Assembly: GCA_903928115.1 (NCBI GenBank)
Contig: CAIYPP010000103.1
Location: forward strand, 62,001-126,000
Origin: an uncultured Planctomycetota bacterium
GTDB taxonomy: Bacteria > Planctomycetota > UBA1135 > GCA-002686595
Length of the DNA: 64,000 nt
Reading direction: 5' to 3'
A program made the translations under genes and the position numbers. Below the pieces are notes generated by a model that saw only the letters and a program-made list of their open reading frames with translations, made no database searches and had not been told where the DNA came from. Positions 45,235 to 53,597 of the stretch are shown piece by piece. Positions within the stretch are counted from its first letter, which is position 1. Every line of letters starts with the position of its first letter.

Positions 45235-46326
45235 ATGGGAGCTCCCACTTCGCTGCGCGACGCCGACGTGCTCGTGGCCAACCTGAGCCGCGGCTATGCC
45301 GGCGTGGCGGCGACCATGCGCGCGCTCGTTCCGCTGCAGCAGCGCGAGCGCGCTGTCGCCTTCCTCGATCGCGCGGGGATGGGGATCGTCGGCACGCTCT
45401 CGCTCGGTGAGGTCGTGCGCGGCGGCTGGAGCACGCCTCCCAATGGCTCGGCGCGCATCTGGCACTCGCGGCGCGCGCCCGAGCAGATGTTCGGAGTCTT
45501 CTTGCGCGACGTGCTGCGCCAACGCTGGAAGCTCGTGTACACGAGCCCGACGCCACGGCGCCATGGCGCGTTCTGGCGCTTCTTCGTGAATCGCTCGGAC
45601 GCGGTCATCGCGGTCACGCCGCGCGCCGCGGAGTTCCTCGACTGGCACTCGGCCGTCGTGCCGCACGGCGTCGATGTCGAGGAGTTCAAGCCGCCCGAAG
45701 ACCGCGCGGCGGCGTGGCGCGAAGCCGGACTCCCCGGCGAGTTCGGCATCGGCATCTTCGGCCGCATTCGCCCGAGCAAGGGAACGGACCTCTTCATCGA
45801 AGCGGTGTGCGAGGTGCTGCCGTGCCACCCACGCTTCACCGCAGTCCTCACGGGCCTGTGCCAGCCGGGCGAGGAGCGCTGGCGCGACGCGCTCGTCGAG
45901 AGAGTGCGCGCGGCGGGGCTCGAACGTCGCGTCGTCTTCCTCGGCGACCTTCCCTTCGCGCAGATCCGTCGCTGGTACCAGCGCGTGAGCCTGTGCGTCG
46001 CCGTCCCGCGCTCCGAAGGCTTCGGACTCACGCCGCTCGAAGCGATGGCGAGCGGTGCCGCCGCGCTCACCTCCCGCGAAGGCTGCTTCCCCGAGCTCAT
46101 CGTCCCCGGCCACAACGGCGACATCGTGTCCACGGGTGACGCCCGCGCACTCGCCGCCGCGCTCGACCGACTGCTCTCCGATCCCTCCGCGCTCACCGCC
46201 ATGGGCCAGCGCGCCCGCGCGCACGTCGTCGAGCACTGGTCCATCGCCCGCGAAGTCGCCGGCATCCACGCGCTCTACGACGCCACCCTGACCGGCACCG
46301 CGCCACGCACGGTGCACGGAAGTTGA
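45235..46326 (+). CDS. Glycosyltransferase, GT4 family
   Basis: A 363-residue GT-B glycosyltransferase. Seen: VLVANLSRGYAGVAATMRAL, RIWHSRRAPEQMFGVFLRDVLR, KLVYTSPTPRRH, VVPHGVDVEEFKP, GIFGRIRPSKGTDLFIEA and the donor-site PRSEGFGLTPLEAMASGAAAL with the EX7E glutamates. The set resembles a mannosyltransferase-type family found in polysaccharide clusters, but the sugar is not known. ATG at 45235 is chosen by comparing with the family start; longer frames begin with TTG inside or after the terminator. Confidence 0.83.
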   Translation: MGAPTSLRDADVLVANLSRGYAGVAATMRALVPLQQRERAVAFLDRAGMGIVGTLSLGEVVRGGWSTPPNGSARIWHSRRAPEQMFGVFLRDVLRQRWKLVYTSPTPRRHGAFWRFFVNRSDAVIAVTPRAAEFLDWHSAVVPHGVDVEEFKPPEDRAAAWREAGLPGEFGIGIFGRIRPSKGTDLFIEAVCEVLPCHPRFTAVLTGLCQPGEERWRDALVERVRAAGLERRVVFLGDLPFAQIRRWYQRVSLCVAVPRSEGFGLTPLEAMASGAAALTSREGCFPELIVPGHNGDIVSTGDARALAAALDRLLSDPSALTAMGQRARAHVVEHWSIAREVAGIHALYDATLTGTAPRTVHGS

Positions 46327-46880
46327 GAGCGAGGCCGAGCACCGCGTTGACCCGCTCCTCTCGTGGTTCGAGATGGGCTCGTTCCGGTGCCTGAAGCTGC
46401 GGAGCGTGCCTGCCTTCGAGGTCTCCATGCGGTCCGCCGCGCCCAACCGCCCCTCGACCATCGGGTCCAGCCGCCTTGCATGGAACGAGTCCGCAGCGGG
46501 CCGTCTCGGGGTTCACCACGGTCGCGGAGATCGCCAAGAGGGAGAGCTCTTGTTGGATCTCTCGACTTCCCTCGAATTCGAAACGGAAATAACGACACCG
46601 AAAAAAGACGAACGGACAGCCGAATGCGCGATTTCTGCTTGGAGCAAAGCAGAAGAGAACTGCGGCTTGTGGGGAGGGGTAGCGTGTCAGCGTCCGTCTC
46701 GCTCCAACGCCGTGCGCGCCTCGGAATCAACCGTTTCGCAGCGCAATGGCATTTCGAAATCACTCGGTCGATCCGGCGGCGCCTGCACGGAGCCGCGCGG
46801 AGCGCCACAGAGACCTTCTTGGCAAGTTGGCGACGATGCCGCGGGTCATTTCCCCGCGCAGTGAGACGCGTTGCGCGCGA
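46327..46880. other. Gene-free 554-base spacer between convergent genes
   Basis: No coding sequence is convincing. Part of it (about 46540-46680) is less G+C-rich than its surroundings. A perfect 8-bp hairpin TTCTGCTT/AAGCAGAA with 6-base loop is at 46633-46654. Confidence 0.5.
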
Positions 46881-49370
46881 TCACGGCGTCCGCGCGGCGC
46901 GGAAGCTCACCCTGTCGACGAGGCGGGCGGGGTAGCGCAGCGATGCTCGGCAGAAGCCTCCATCGAAGTCGAAATAGCTGCCGCGCAAGATGCGTTGTTG
47001 GCCAGAGGCCGGGCCTGCGGGATCGACCTGAGCCTGTCGCGTGTAGTCGGCATACCAATCGCCCACCACTTCCCACGCGTTGCCGATCATGTCGTGGAAT
47101 CCCAGTCCGTTGGCGGCCTTTCCTCCGACGGGATTCAGGCGGGCGGGCGAGTTGCCGCGGTGCCAAGCGATCTCGTCGAGCGGCCCCGAGCGCGGCTGGT
47201 CCACTCCTGCGCGGCAGGCGTACTCCCATTCCGCTTCGGTGGGCAGGCGCAAGCCGGTGCTTCGCGCGAACATCTCGATCTGATTCCACGACGTCACGAT
47301 CGGCGCATCGGGCGCCGTCGGGCGCGAGTCGCGTTCCCTGTCGGGGCCGCCCGCGGTGGTGGTGATGGTGAACGTGCCATCTTCACCGCGGGTGGTCGTC
47401 GAGCTGCTCACGACGATGTTGCCCTGTTGGTCGCGCAGCTCCGTTCGTCCCACGAGGACCAAACCGCCGCCGAGAGGCGCCGACGTGTCTTGGGCGGGCT
47501 GCTCGCGCTTGCCCGCGAACGCTGCTTCGGAGCGCGCTCGGTCCATCACTTGGCTCCATTGAGCTTGGGTGACCTCGTAGCGGCCGAGGTAGTAGGGCCG
47601 AGAGATCGTCACCGGGTGCGCGGGCACTTCATTGGCCCGCGCGTCTTCGTCCCCGGGGGACTTGCCCATCATGAACGAGCCAGACGGAACGAGGAGCATT
47701 TCGATGCCCGAAGAGCGGTCCTTCACGCGCCACGGCAGGCCCGTCGCGGAGAGCGCGGCGCGCAGGGCGGGGTCGGTCACCACCTTGGGATCGACGGCCT
47801 GCTCCAGCACTTCGCACCACGACAGATCGACGTCCTCTGTTCTGCGTTCAACGGGCGTGATCGTCGCAGGAACCGCCTGCGCAGGAGTTGCGGGCGCGAC
47901 CACTCCGACCACGGGCTCGACGCGCGGCCGAGCCTCGCCGCCAGTCGAGTCGCCGTAGAGCGATGTGGCCGCAGGACTGTTCTTCAGGAACGATGCGAAC
48001 CACACACGATCCAAGTCGTCGATGCGGGCACGCAGCCGCGCGCGCAGCTCGGCAGGGTCATTCAGGTCACCCGGCAAGATCATCATGCCGTTGCGGTTCA
48101 CCGGCAGAACATCCTCGAGCAAGCGCAGGCCGAAGCGATACATCGTGAGCGCCCCACGCTCATCCAGCTCACGCGCTTCGTCCAGCATGTCCGCCAACGC
48201 GTACGTCGCGTTGTACTCCGCTTCCTTCGCCGCAGACAGCTCCTTGACGTCGCGCTCCTTGTAAGCCTGAGATCCGAGGAACTTGTTCTCCAAGAGCGGG
48301 GGAAGCATCACGCGGTCGACGACATGGACCAAGCTGCCTCCGACGGGGATGTCACCGGCGATGATGCGAGCCTTGAACGGCTCTTCGGACTCGCGGTCCC
48401 ACGAGGTGCGCAGCGTGTAGACGAACACCATGCCGTTGCAGAGCACGTCGAGCACGAATCGGTCGCCCTCGTTCGAGATCATCGCCGGCGCCAGCTCGCG
48501 GTCGTTCAAGAGGAAGCCGAAGGGCTTGAGCTCCGGCACGGCATGCCAATCGAGCAGCGCACGCAAGGCTTCGCGGTTCGTCGGATCGAGCAGACGCGTC
48601 AAGTCCTTCGGGTCGATGCGCGCAAAAGCGGCGTTCGTCGGCACGAACACGGTCCAATTGCTCATGGGCTCGGGCTGCGCCCAATCTTGATCGGCGCCGC
48701 TGGCCTCGACTGCGGCAAGGAAGGTCGAGTAGCGGCCATCTGGTGCGGCGCGCAAGGCCGCGAGCAGGCTCGCGGGGGCCGCCTCCTTCATGGCCATTTT
48801 CATGCTGTTTTCCGTGTACGCCTTGGCGGGCAGCAAGACGCGATCGATCGCGTGAATCCAACCGTTCTTGCACCGCAGGTCGGCTGCCACCACCGTGGCC
48901 TCGCCGATCTTGAAGCCGCTCCGGTTGGCGCTCACCGCCAGACGCTCTCCGCTCGACATGCGCGCCATTTGCGGCGCGTCGATGTTGCCGACCTCGTACG
49001 ACACGAGCCGACCCTGCACGACGTGGAGCGCGAGGATGGCGCGCAACTTCGCCTTGTTCTCCGGCCGCAGTAATTCCTGCAGCGTGCCCGTCGGCAACGA
49101 AGCGAAGGCCTCGTCGCTCGGAGCGAACACCGTCATCGGCCCGTCACCTTGGAGGAGTTCGACCATGTCGGCAGCTTCGAGCGCCGCCACCAGCGTGCGG
49201 AAGCCCGCTCGCTTGGCGGTTTCTACGATGTCTTCGACGGAAGTCGCCTGACCGCGCTGCACCGGCGGGCTCGCCACGAATCGGACATTCGACTGCGCCG
49301 CGAGCGAAGGCGCGAGGAGCGCGGTCCCAAGAAAGGCCGTTGCGAGGGCGAGGGGCAAGCGTCGGAACAT
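46881..49370 (-). CDS. Secreted FAS1-FAS1-SUMF1-type fusion protein
   Basis: An 829-residue exported protein. Signal MFRRLPLALATAFLGTALLAPSLAAQ; two fasciclin (FAS1) domains at about 40-185 (GPMTVFAPSDEAFASLP, LHVVQGRL, AIDRVLLP) and 195-350 (NWTVFVPTNAAFARI, LLDWHAVPE, HVVDRVMLPP); a linker; and a C-terminal formylglycine-generating-enzyme fold (VPSGSFMMGKSPGDEDARANE, LPTEAEWEYACRAG, GNAWEVVGDWYADY, RILRGSYFD). At the catalytic region it reads FCRASLRYP, keeping one cysteine but not the second of the CxxSYC pair, so it is probably not a sulfatase-activating enzyme. Role in adhesion is inferred. Confidence 0.87.
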   Translation of the reverse strand: MFRRLPLALATAFLGTALLAPSLAAQSNVRFVASPPVQRGQATSVEDIVETAKRAGFRTLVAALEAADMVELLQGDGPMTVFAPSDEAFASLPTGTLQELLRPENKAKLRAILALHVVQGRLVSYEVGNIDAPQMARMSSGERLAVSANRSGFKIGEATVVAADLRCKNGWIHAIDRVLLPAKAYTENSMKMAMKEAAPASLLAALRAAPDGRYSTFLAAVEASGADQDWAQPEPMSNWTVFVPTNAAFARIDPKDLTRLLDPTNREALRALLDWHAVPELKPFGFLLNDRELAPAMISNEGDRFVLDVLCNGMVFVYTLRTSWDRESEEPFKARIIAGDIPVGGSLVHVVDRVMLPPLLENKFLGSQAYKERDVKELSAAKEAEYNATYALADMLDEARELDERGALTMYRFGLRLLEDVLPVNRNGMMILPGDLNDPAELRARLRARIDDLDRVWFASFLKNSPAATSLYGDSTGGEARPRVEPVVGVVAPATPAQAVPATITPVERRTEDVDLSWCEVLEQAVDPKVVTDPALRAALSATGLPWRVKDRSSGIEMLLVPSGSFMMGKSPGDEDARANEVPAHPVTISRPYYLGRYEVTQAQWSQVMDRARSEAAFAGKREQPAQDTSAPLGGGLVLVGRTELRDQQGNIVVSSSTTTRGEDGTFTITTTAGGPDRERDSRPTAPDAPIVTSWNQIEMFARSTGLRLPTEAEWEYACRAGVDQPRSGPLDEIAWHRGNSPARLNPVGGKAANGLGFHDMIGNAWEVVGDWYADYTRQAQVDPAGPASGQQRILRGSYFDFDGGFCRASLRYPARLVDRVSFRAARTP

Positions 49371-49887
49371 GACGGGACTCGGGGGGATCGTTGGCTTTTT
49401 GACCGAAGGCGGCCTCGATGGCCACCACGCGAAGTCATACGCCCCGATACCCACGCTCGGATGCATGCGCCTCCAGCATGGCCGTGGCTTTCCGACCGCG
49501 GCTTCCGACCCGCTGCCCCCCCTGCCGGCGCCTGCGCTCCAGCCCGGCAAGCCCATCGCCGTTGCTCGGAAGCCCGCTCTTCACGGCCGAACGACGCGAG
49601 TGTTCGACGCGGCACCTAGACCTCGCCCTCCTCGCGGTGGAGCTCCTAGAGATTCGAAGGCGCGTTCGTCGTCCGCCTTGCCGCACACGACCGATGACGT
49701 GGCGATCCAAGCTGCATCGTCATCGCGCGCCTCGCCGGACGCGGCAACGTGCGGTGGTACGAGATCTAGCTCGGGCTCGAGTCCGCGCTCTTCAGTCCCA
49801 CGCCGCGCCAACTTCCATGCCTCTCCTCCGTGCGTGTCCGCATGGTCGCAATCGGTCTCAGCACCGACTGCGTCGACGGCGGCAGCG
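49371..49887. other. Gene-free 517-base spacer
   Basis: Between two minus-strand secreted-protein genes. No coding frame has recognised features on either strand and no repeat was seen. It would hold the promoter of the FAS1 gene, but no convincing box was found. Confidence 0.4.
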
Positions 49888-51597
49888 TCACGGTCCGACG
49901 AGAAACTCGAGCGCGCCCGTCAGGTGCGTCGTCTTGGGGCTCGGCGGATCGCGGTACCAGCCTTGCGTTTGCACCAGCTCGCCCACGGTGAGCGCGGCCC
50001 CGAGCGCGGAGGGATTGGCGGCGCGGTACGCGAGCCAGTCGAACACGAGGAAGCCGTTGCACGAGCCTGCGGTGCCCGCGGTCGTGAGCGCGATGCAACG
50101 CTGGGTCGGCGCCTTGACGCACAGGAAGCTCGAGCTGGCGCCCCAAGCCGTCACCTGTCGGCCGGCGAGCCCGTAGAAGAAGAGCCCCGTCTTCTGACCT
50201 TCGAGGCCGCTCGTCGTGAGCTGGAATCCCGACGTGGCCGAAGCGCGCGGTTCACCGCTCCATCCGATCACGGGCACGCAGCCGTTCGAGCTCGTGCCCG
50301 CGGTGCAGTAGCGCGCAACCCAAGGCGTGCCCGAGTAGACGATGACGCGCCCGTTGTTGTTGAGCCCCGGCCCGTCGAAGAACGGCTCGCCCACGGCGAA
50401 GTCGCGCACGCCGTCGTTGTTGAGATCGCCCGCGTCGGCGACCGCGGCGCCGAGCCCGTTGTTGATCGACGTCCCGTAGATGGTGATCAAGAGCTCGTCA
50501 TTCGTGGGGTCGTAGACGCGCGCGAGCCCGAGCGCGGAGCTTCCGACGAGGATCTCCCGACCGACGAGATTGTCGATGTTTCCGAGCACCGCCACGCTGT
50601 TCCCAAGGTGCTCTCCCGCCGACAGTCCGCGCGCCGTGAAGACCGGCAAGCCGTTGGTGCCGCGCAGCGCCCGCACGAGGCCGGAATCCGTGGCCCCGAC
50701 CGAATCCGCCCCGCGCGCGCCGACGAGCACGTCGCTCGTGCCGTCGTTGTCGACGTCGAGCTGACCGGCGAGCGCGCAGCCGAATTCGTCTCCGACCGTG
50801 TCCCCTGACGCCGTCCACAGTTGCGTCACCGATGCCGTGGTCGAGAGACCGCTGAAGGCGCGCACCGCGCCGTCACCGCCCTCGCCGGGAGCGCCGACGA
50901 CGAAGTCGCGCTGGCCATCGCCATTCAGGTCGCCCACTCCCGCGACGGCATAGCCAAGATTGTCGAAGCCGCCGGTGCCAAAGCGCCGCAGGAGCAACCC
51001 ACCGTTGATGCCCGAGTAGGTGGAGAAGTATCCGGCATCGATGAGCACGCCGTTGTCGCCGTCGGGAGCGCCGACGATCACGTCCCCGAAGCCGTCGCCG
51101 TTCGTGTCGAACCCGCCGTCGACGGAATTGCCGAAGCGATCGCCGGCGGCGATTCCATAGAACGTGTGGAGGTTCGCGCCCGTCGCGCCGGAGAACACAC
51201 GCGCCATCCCGGTCTGCAAGCCGCCTCCGTTGATCGCGAGCGGAGCTCCGACGATCACGTCGCGCACTCCGTCGTTGTCGACGTCCCCGCCGATCGCGAC
51301 GGCCTGTCCGAACTGATCACCGGAGTTGTCGCCCGCCTTCTGCTGCAGCACGCCGCCGGTCCGCCCCGAGATCACCTGCACCACGCCGTTGTCGGTCTTC
51401 CCTGCCGTGTCGGCCCGCGGCGTGCCGATCACGAGGTCGTCGAAGCCGTCGCCATCGAAGTCGTAGCCGCCGGCGACCGAGGCACCGCGCGAGACGTCGG
51501 AGTTGGGAGCTTCGTTGGAGAGAATCTCGGTCTGAGCCGCGGCCGAAGCCGCGAGCGACAGCGCCGCGAGCACGATCGTGAGGGACTTGGAGGTCAT
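49888..51597 (-). CDS. Secreted FG-GAP repeat protein with planctomycete C-terminal module
   Basis: A 569-residue secreted protein. Signal MTSKSLTIVLAALSLAASAAAQ, then six or seven FG-GAP repeats of the integrin-alpha propeller type, each with a calcium-binding DxDxDG-like core (DFDGDGFDDLVIGTP, DVDNDGVRDVIVGAP, DTNGDGFGDVIVGAP, DLNGDGQRDFVVGAP and others) that close a seven-bladed beta-propeller. The last about 140 residues repeat the module of the 36047 gene (YCTAGTSSNGCVP, GLEGQKTGLFFYGL, FLCVKAPTQR, QGWYRDPPSPKTTHL). Extracellular binding or adhesion is inferred. A possible -10 (TAGCAT) is 83 bases upstream. Confidence 0.9.
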   Translation of the reverse strand: MTSKSLTIVLAALSLAASAAAQTEILSNEAPNSDVSRGASVAGGYDFDGDGFDDLVIGTPRADTAGKTDNGVVQVISGRTGGVLQQKAGDNSGDQFGQAVAIGGDVDNDGVRDVIVGAPLAINGGGLQTGMARVFSGATGANLHTFYGIAAGDRFGNSVDGGFDTNGDGFGDVIVGAPDGDNGVLIDAGYFSTYSGINGGLLLRRFGTGGFDNLGYAVAGVGDLNGDGQRDFVVGAPGEGGDGAVRAFSGLSTTASVTQLWTASGDTVGDEFGCALAGQLDVDNDGTSDVLVGARGADSVGATDSGLVRALRGTNGLPVFTARGLSAGEHLGNSVAVLGNIDNLVGREILVGSSALGLARVYDPTNDELLITIYGTSINNGLGAAVADAGDLNNDGVRDFAVGEPFFDGPGLNNNGRVIVYSGTPWVARYCTAGTSSNGCVPVIGWSGEPRASATSGFQLTTSGLEGQKTGLFFYGLAGRQVTAWGASSSFLCVKAPTQRCIALTTAGTAGSCNGFLVFDWLAYRAANPSALGAALTVGELVQTQGWYRDPPSPKTTHLTGALEFLVGP

Positions 51598-51784
51598 GGG
51601 GGGCGAGCGCGAAGCCTGGGGAAGAGTCGAGAGACGCCCCGAAACGGCGGGATTGCCGCTCTGAGCCTTCGAAGTCCCGATGCTAGCGACCCGCGCCGAA
51701 ACCGGGCCCCCCCTCCCGCCGAGTGCCTCAGGCCCGAGCCCGCCGCGGATCCGGCGCTCAGCGCTCGAAACCCATCGGAGGCGG

Positions 51785-52068
51785 ACAGAAACTCCAAGCG
51801 GAGGATTTCCGCCGGATGCGGTCGTCGTCGACCGCGCCCGCAGGCTGGGTGCGGGGCTGCTCCGTCAAGTCGGGCCGTCGCAGTCCGCCTTGGACCTCGA
51901 TGGGCGGCTCGGCGAGCCGAGCGAGGCGCGCTCAGGCCGTGAATCGAGCGCCTTGGGAACGAGCGGGCCGACTCGACGGCGCTGTTGGCGGGCGAGGAGT
52001 GTGCTCGAAGGAGCAACGACAGCGGCTATGGCGAAGTCGGGCACATCGCGCGCGCGCGCGGCGGGAAG
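51785..52068. repeat. Long imperfect direct repeat, copy A
   Basis: Aligns collinearly with 53219-53504 over its whole length, with shared runs such as AGAAACTCCAAGCGGAGGA, AGTCCGCCTTGG and GGCGAGCCGAGC. The start contains a small inverted repeat GCGGA/TCCGC. Coding is not convincing in any frame. Confidence 0.85.
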
Positions 52069-52195
52069 GCTCGGTGGGCAGCCCGAGATGCGCGAGCATC
52101 TTGCGCGCGACGACGGGGTCGGAGGTTCTTCGTGGCGATTCAGTCCCGGGCCGCGCTGCGCTCGCGTCCGGTGGCGCGTGTCGAGGTCGACCGCC

Positions 52196-52201
52196 TAGAC
52201 T
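52196..52201 (+). promoter_or_regulatory. Possible -10 box (TAGACT)
   Basis: TAGACT 9 bases before the ATG at 52211, the same hexamer as before the two sulfatase genes. Confidence 0.25.
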
Positions 52202-52210
52202 CGAGTGCGC

Positions 52211-53020
52211 ATGGCGTTCCCCGAAGCGAATGTCGAATGGCTCAAGGTTCGCGCCGGACGAGTCTCTGTCGTCGCTGGACTCGTGCTCGCGGGTTGCGGC
52301 GCGGCTCCAAAGGCCGAGCGGACGGCGTATTCCGAGTCCGACGTGCTCGCTGGCGCGACGATGCTCGAGAAGCTGAGCCGCGTGTCGCAGCTCGACCAGC
52401 TGGAGGACACGGACGACGATGCGGCGCGTTGTGGGTGCGCGGCGGCGCTCAACGCGTTTCTCGCGAGCGGTGGCACGTGGGAAGAGCTGGCGGAGCGCCT
52501 CGGGCTGGCGAAGGAGCCGACGCAGGAGAGCGTGCATCGGCTGCAGGAGCGGCTCTACGACGAGGCGAACGTCGACGGCGAGCCCGGGATCTACGGCGGC
52601 TGCAGGCCGCTGTACGACGCGGCGCGCAATGTCGTCGGGTGGGAGCGCAAGGAAGGCGACGAGGCGCAACGCATGTTCGAGGCCGTCGGGCTCGAGACGT
52701 GGGCACTCTTCGGTCGCAGCGAGGCCACGCTCAACGATCGCCGCGAGGCCGTGCTCGCCTACTTCCGCGATCGACCGCTCGGCGCGCTGATCGTCGGCGT
52801 GAACGAGGACATGGACTCCGGTCGCAGCCTGCCCGTCGCGCCGGGCACGTTCGCGAACCACTACATCGTCGTGCTCCAGCGCGACGGCGCCTTCCTGCGC
52901 CTCGACACCTGGGCCGAGCTCGGAGCCAAGACGCTGCATCCGATGACGGACACCGAAGTGCGCGAGCTCGTCTTCGAGACACCGATCACGCTGCTCGCGA
53001 CCGCGCTCGCGCAGCGCTGA
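52211..53020 (+). CDS. Lipoprotein with possible papain-like Cys/His site
   Basis: A 269-residue lipoprotein (signal VSVVAGLVLAGC after a basic stretch). No family recognised with confidence. A cysteine-rich helix start RCGCAAALNAFLASGG near residue 75 and a later NHYIVVLQRDGAFLRLDTW near 220 resemble the Cys-helix and His-strand-Asp arrangement of papain-like or C39-like folds. Both flanks carry copies of a long direct repeat, which suggests movement or duplication. ATG at 52211 starts the signal; a GTG lies 6 bases upstream. Confidence 0.72.
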   Translation: MAFPEANVEWLKVRAGRVSVVAGLVLAGCGAAPKAERTAYSESDVLAGATMLEKLSRVSQLDQLEDTDDDAARCGCAAALNAFLASGGTWEELAERLGLAKEPTQESVHRLQERLYDEANVDGEPGIYGGCRPLYDAARNVVGWERKEGDEAQRMFEAVGLETWALFGRSEATLNDRREAVLAYFRDRPLGALIVGVNEDMDSGRSLPVAPGTFANHYIVVLQRDGAFLRLDTWAELGAKTLHPMTDTEVRELVFETPITLLATALAQR

Positions 53021-53218
53021 CCGCACCCCGCCCGGAAATCCCGCTGCGCGAATCGAGTCCACGCACCAGCTCCGCGTCGCCTCCTCGTCGCCTCTCTCCG
53101 CGCACGATGCGCAGCGGAACCACGACCGTCGGAATCTCTCAGACAGAAGCCCCGGTCCGAGCGTGCCGAGAGTCGATCGACCCGCGCCCTGCGACGTCTT
53201 CGTCGATGTCCCCTGCGG

Positions 53219-53504
53219 ATAGAAACTCCAAGCGGAGGACTTCCGCCGGAGGCGGTCATCTTCGACCGCGCAGGCAGGTTTGGTGCGGCGCGATTCCGGC
53301 ACATGGTGTCGCCGGAGTCCGCCTTGGGCCTCGGTGGACGGGCTGGCGAGCCGAGCAATGTGCGTTCACGCCGTGGCTTTGGCGCTTTGGGAACGCGGTC
53401 ACGAGCTCGCCGGCGCGGGAGGAGGACGAGGAGCGCGTTTGAAGGAGCAAGGAAAAAAGCTCAGGCGAAGTCGAGCAGATCGCGCAAGCGCGCCGGCGCG
53501 GGCC
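53219..53504. repeat. Long imperfect direct repeat, copy B
   Basis: Second copy of the 51785-52068 repeat in the same orientation, 1434 bases downstream. It lies in the 577-base gene-free spacer (53021-53597) between the lipoprotein and the convergent HNH gene; nothing else was recognised in that spacer. Confidence 0.85.
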
Positions 53505-53597
53505 GCTTTCGTCAAGGACAGGTGAGGCGCGGTGAAGCACGACCCGGCACGTGCGAGCGGTGCCTAACCCGGCGCGCGGGCCACACTTCGCGCGAGT

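Larger units (their letters stand above)
51598..52210. other. Intergenic region holding repeat copy A
   Basis: Divergent spacer between the FG-GAP gene and the lipoprotein gene at 52211. It carries a 284-base sequence (51785-52068) repeated in direct orientation after that gene. No convincing coding sequence. A TAGACT box is at 52196. Confidence 0.55.

Noticed and set aside
46363-46935. Short frames in the spacer before the FAS1 gene
   Set aside because: No ribosome-binding site, no motif and inconsistent composition; the region is better read as non-coding.
46881-47900. Functional formylglycine-generating enzyme for the neighbouring sulfatases
   Set aside because: The C-terminal fold matches SUMF1 but lacks the second active-site cysteine and is fused to exported FAS1 domains.
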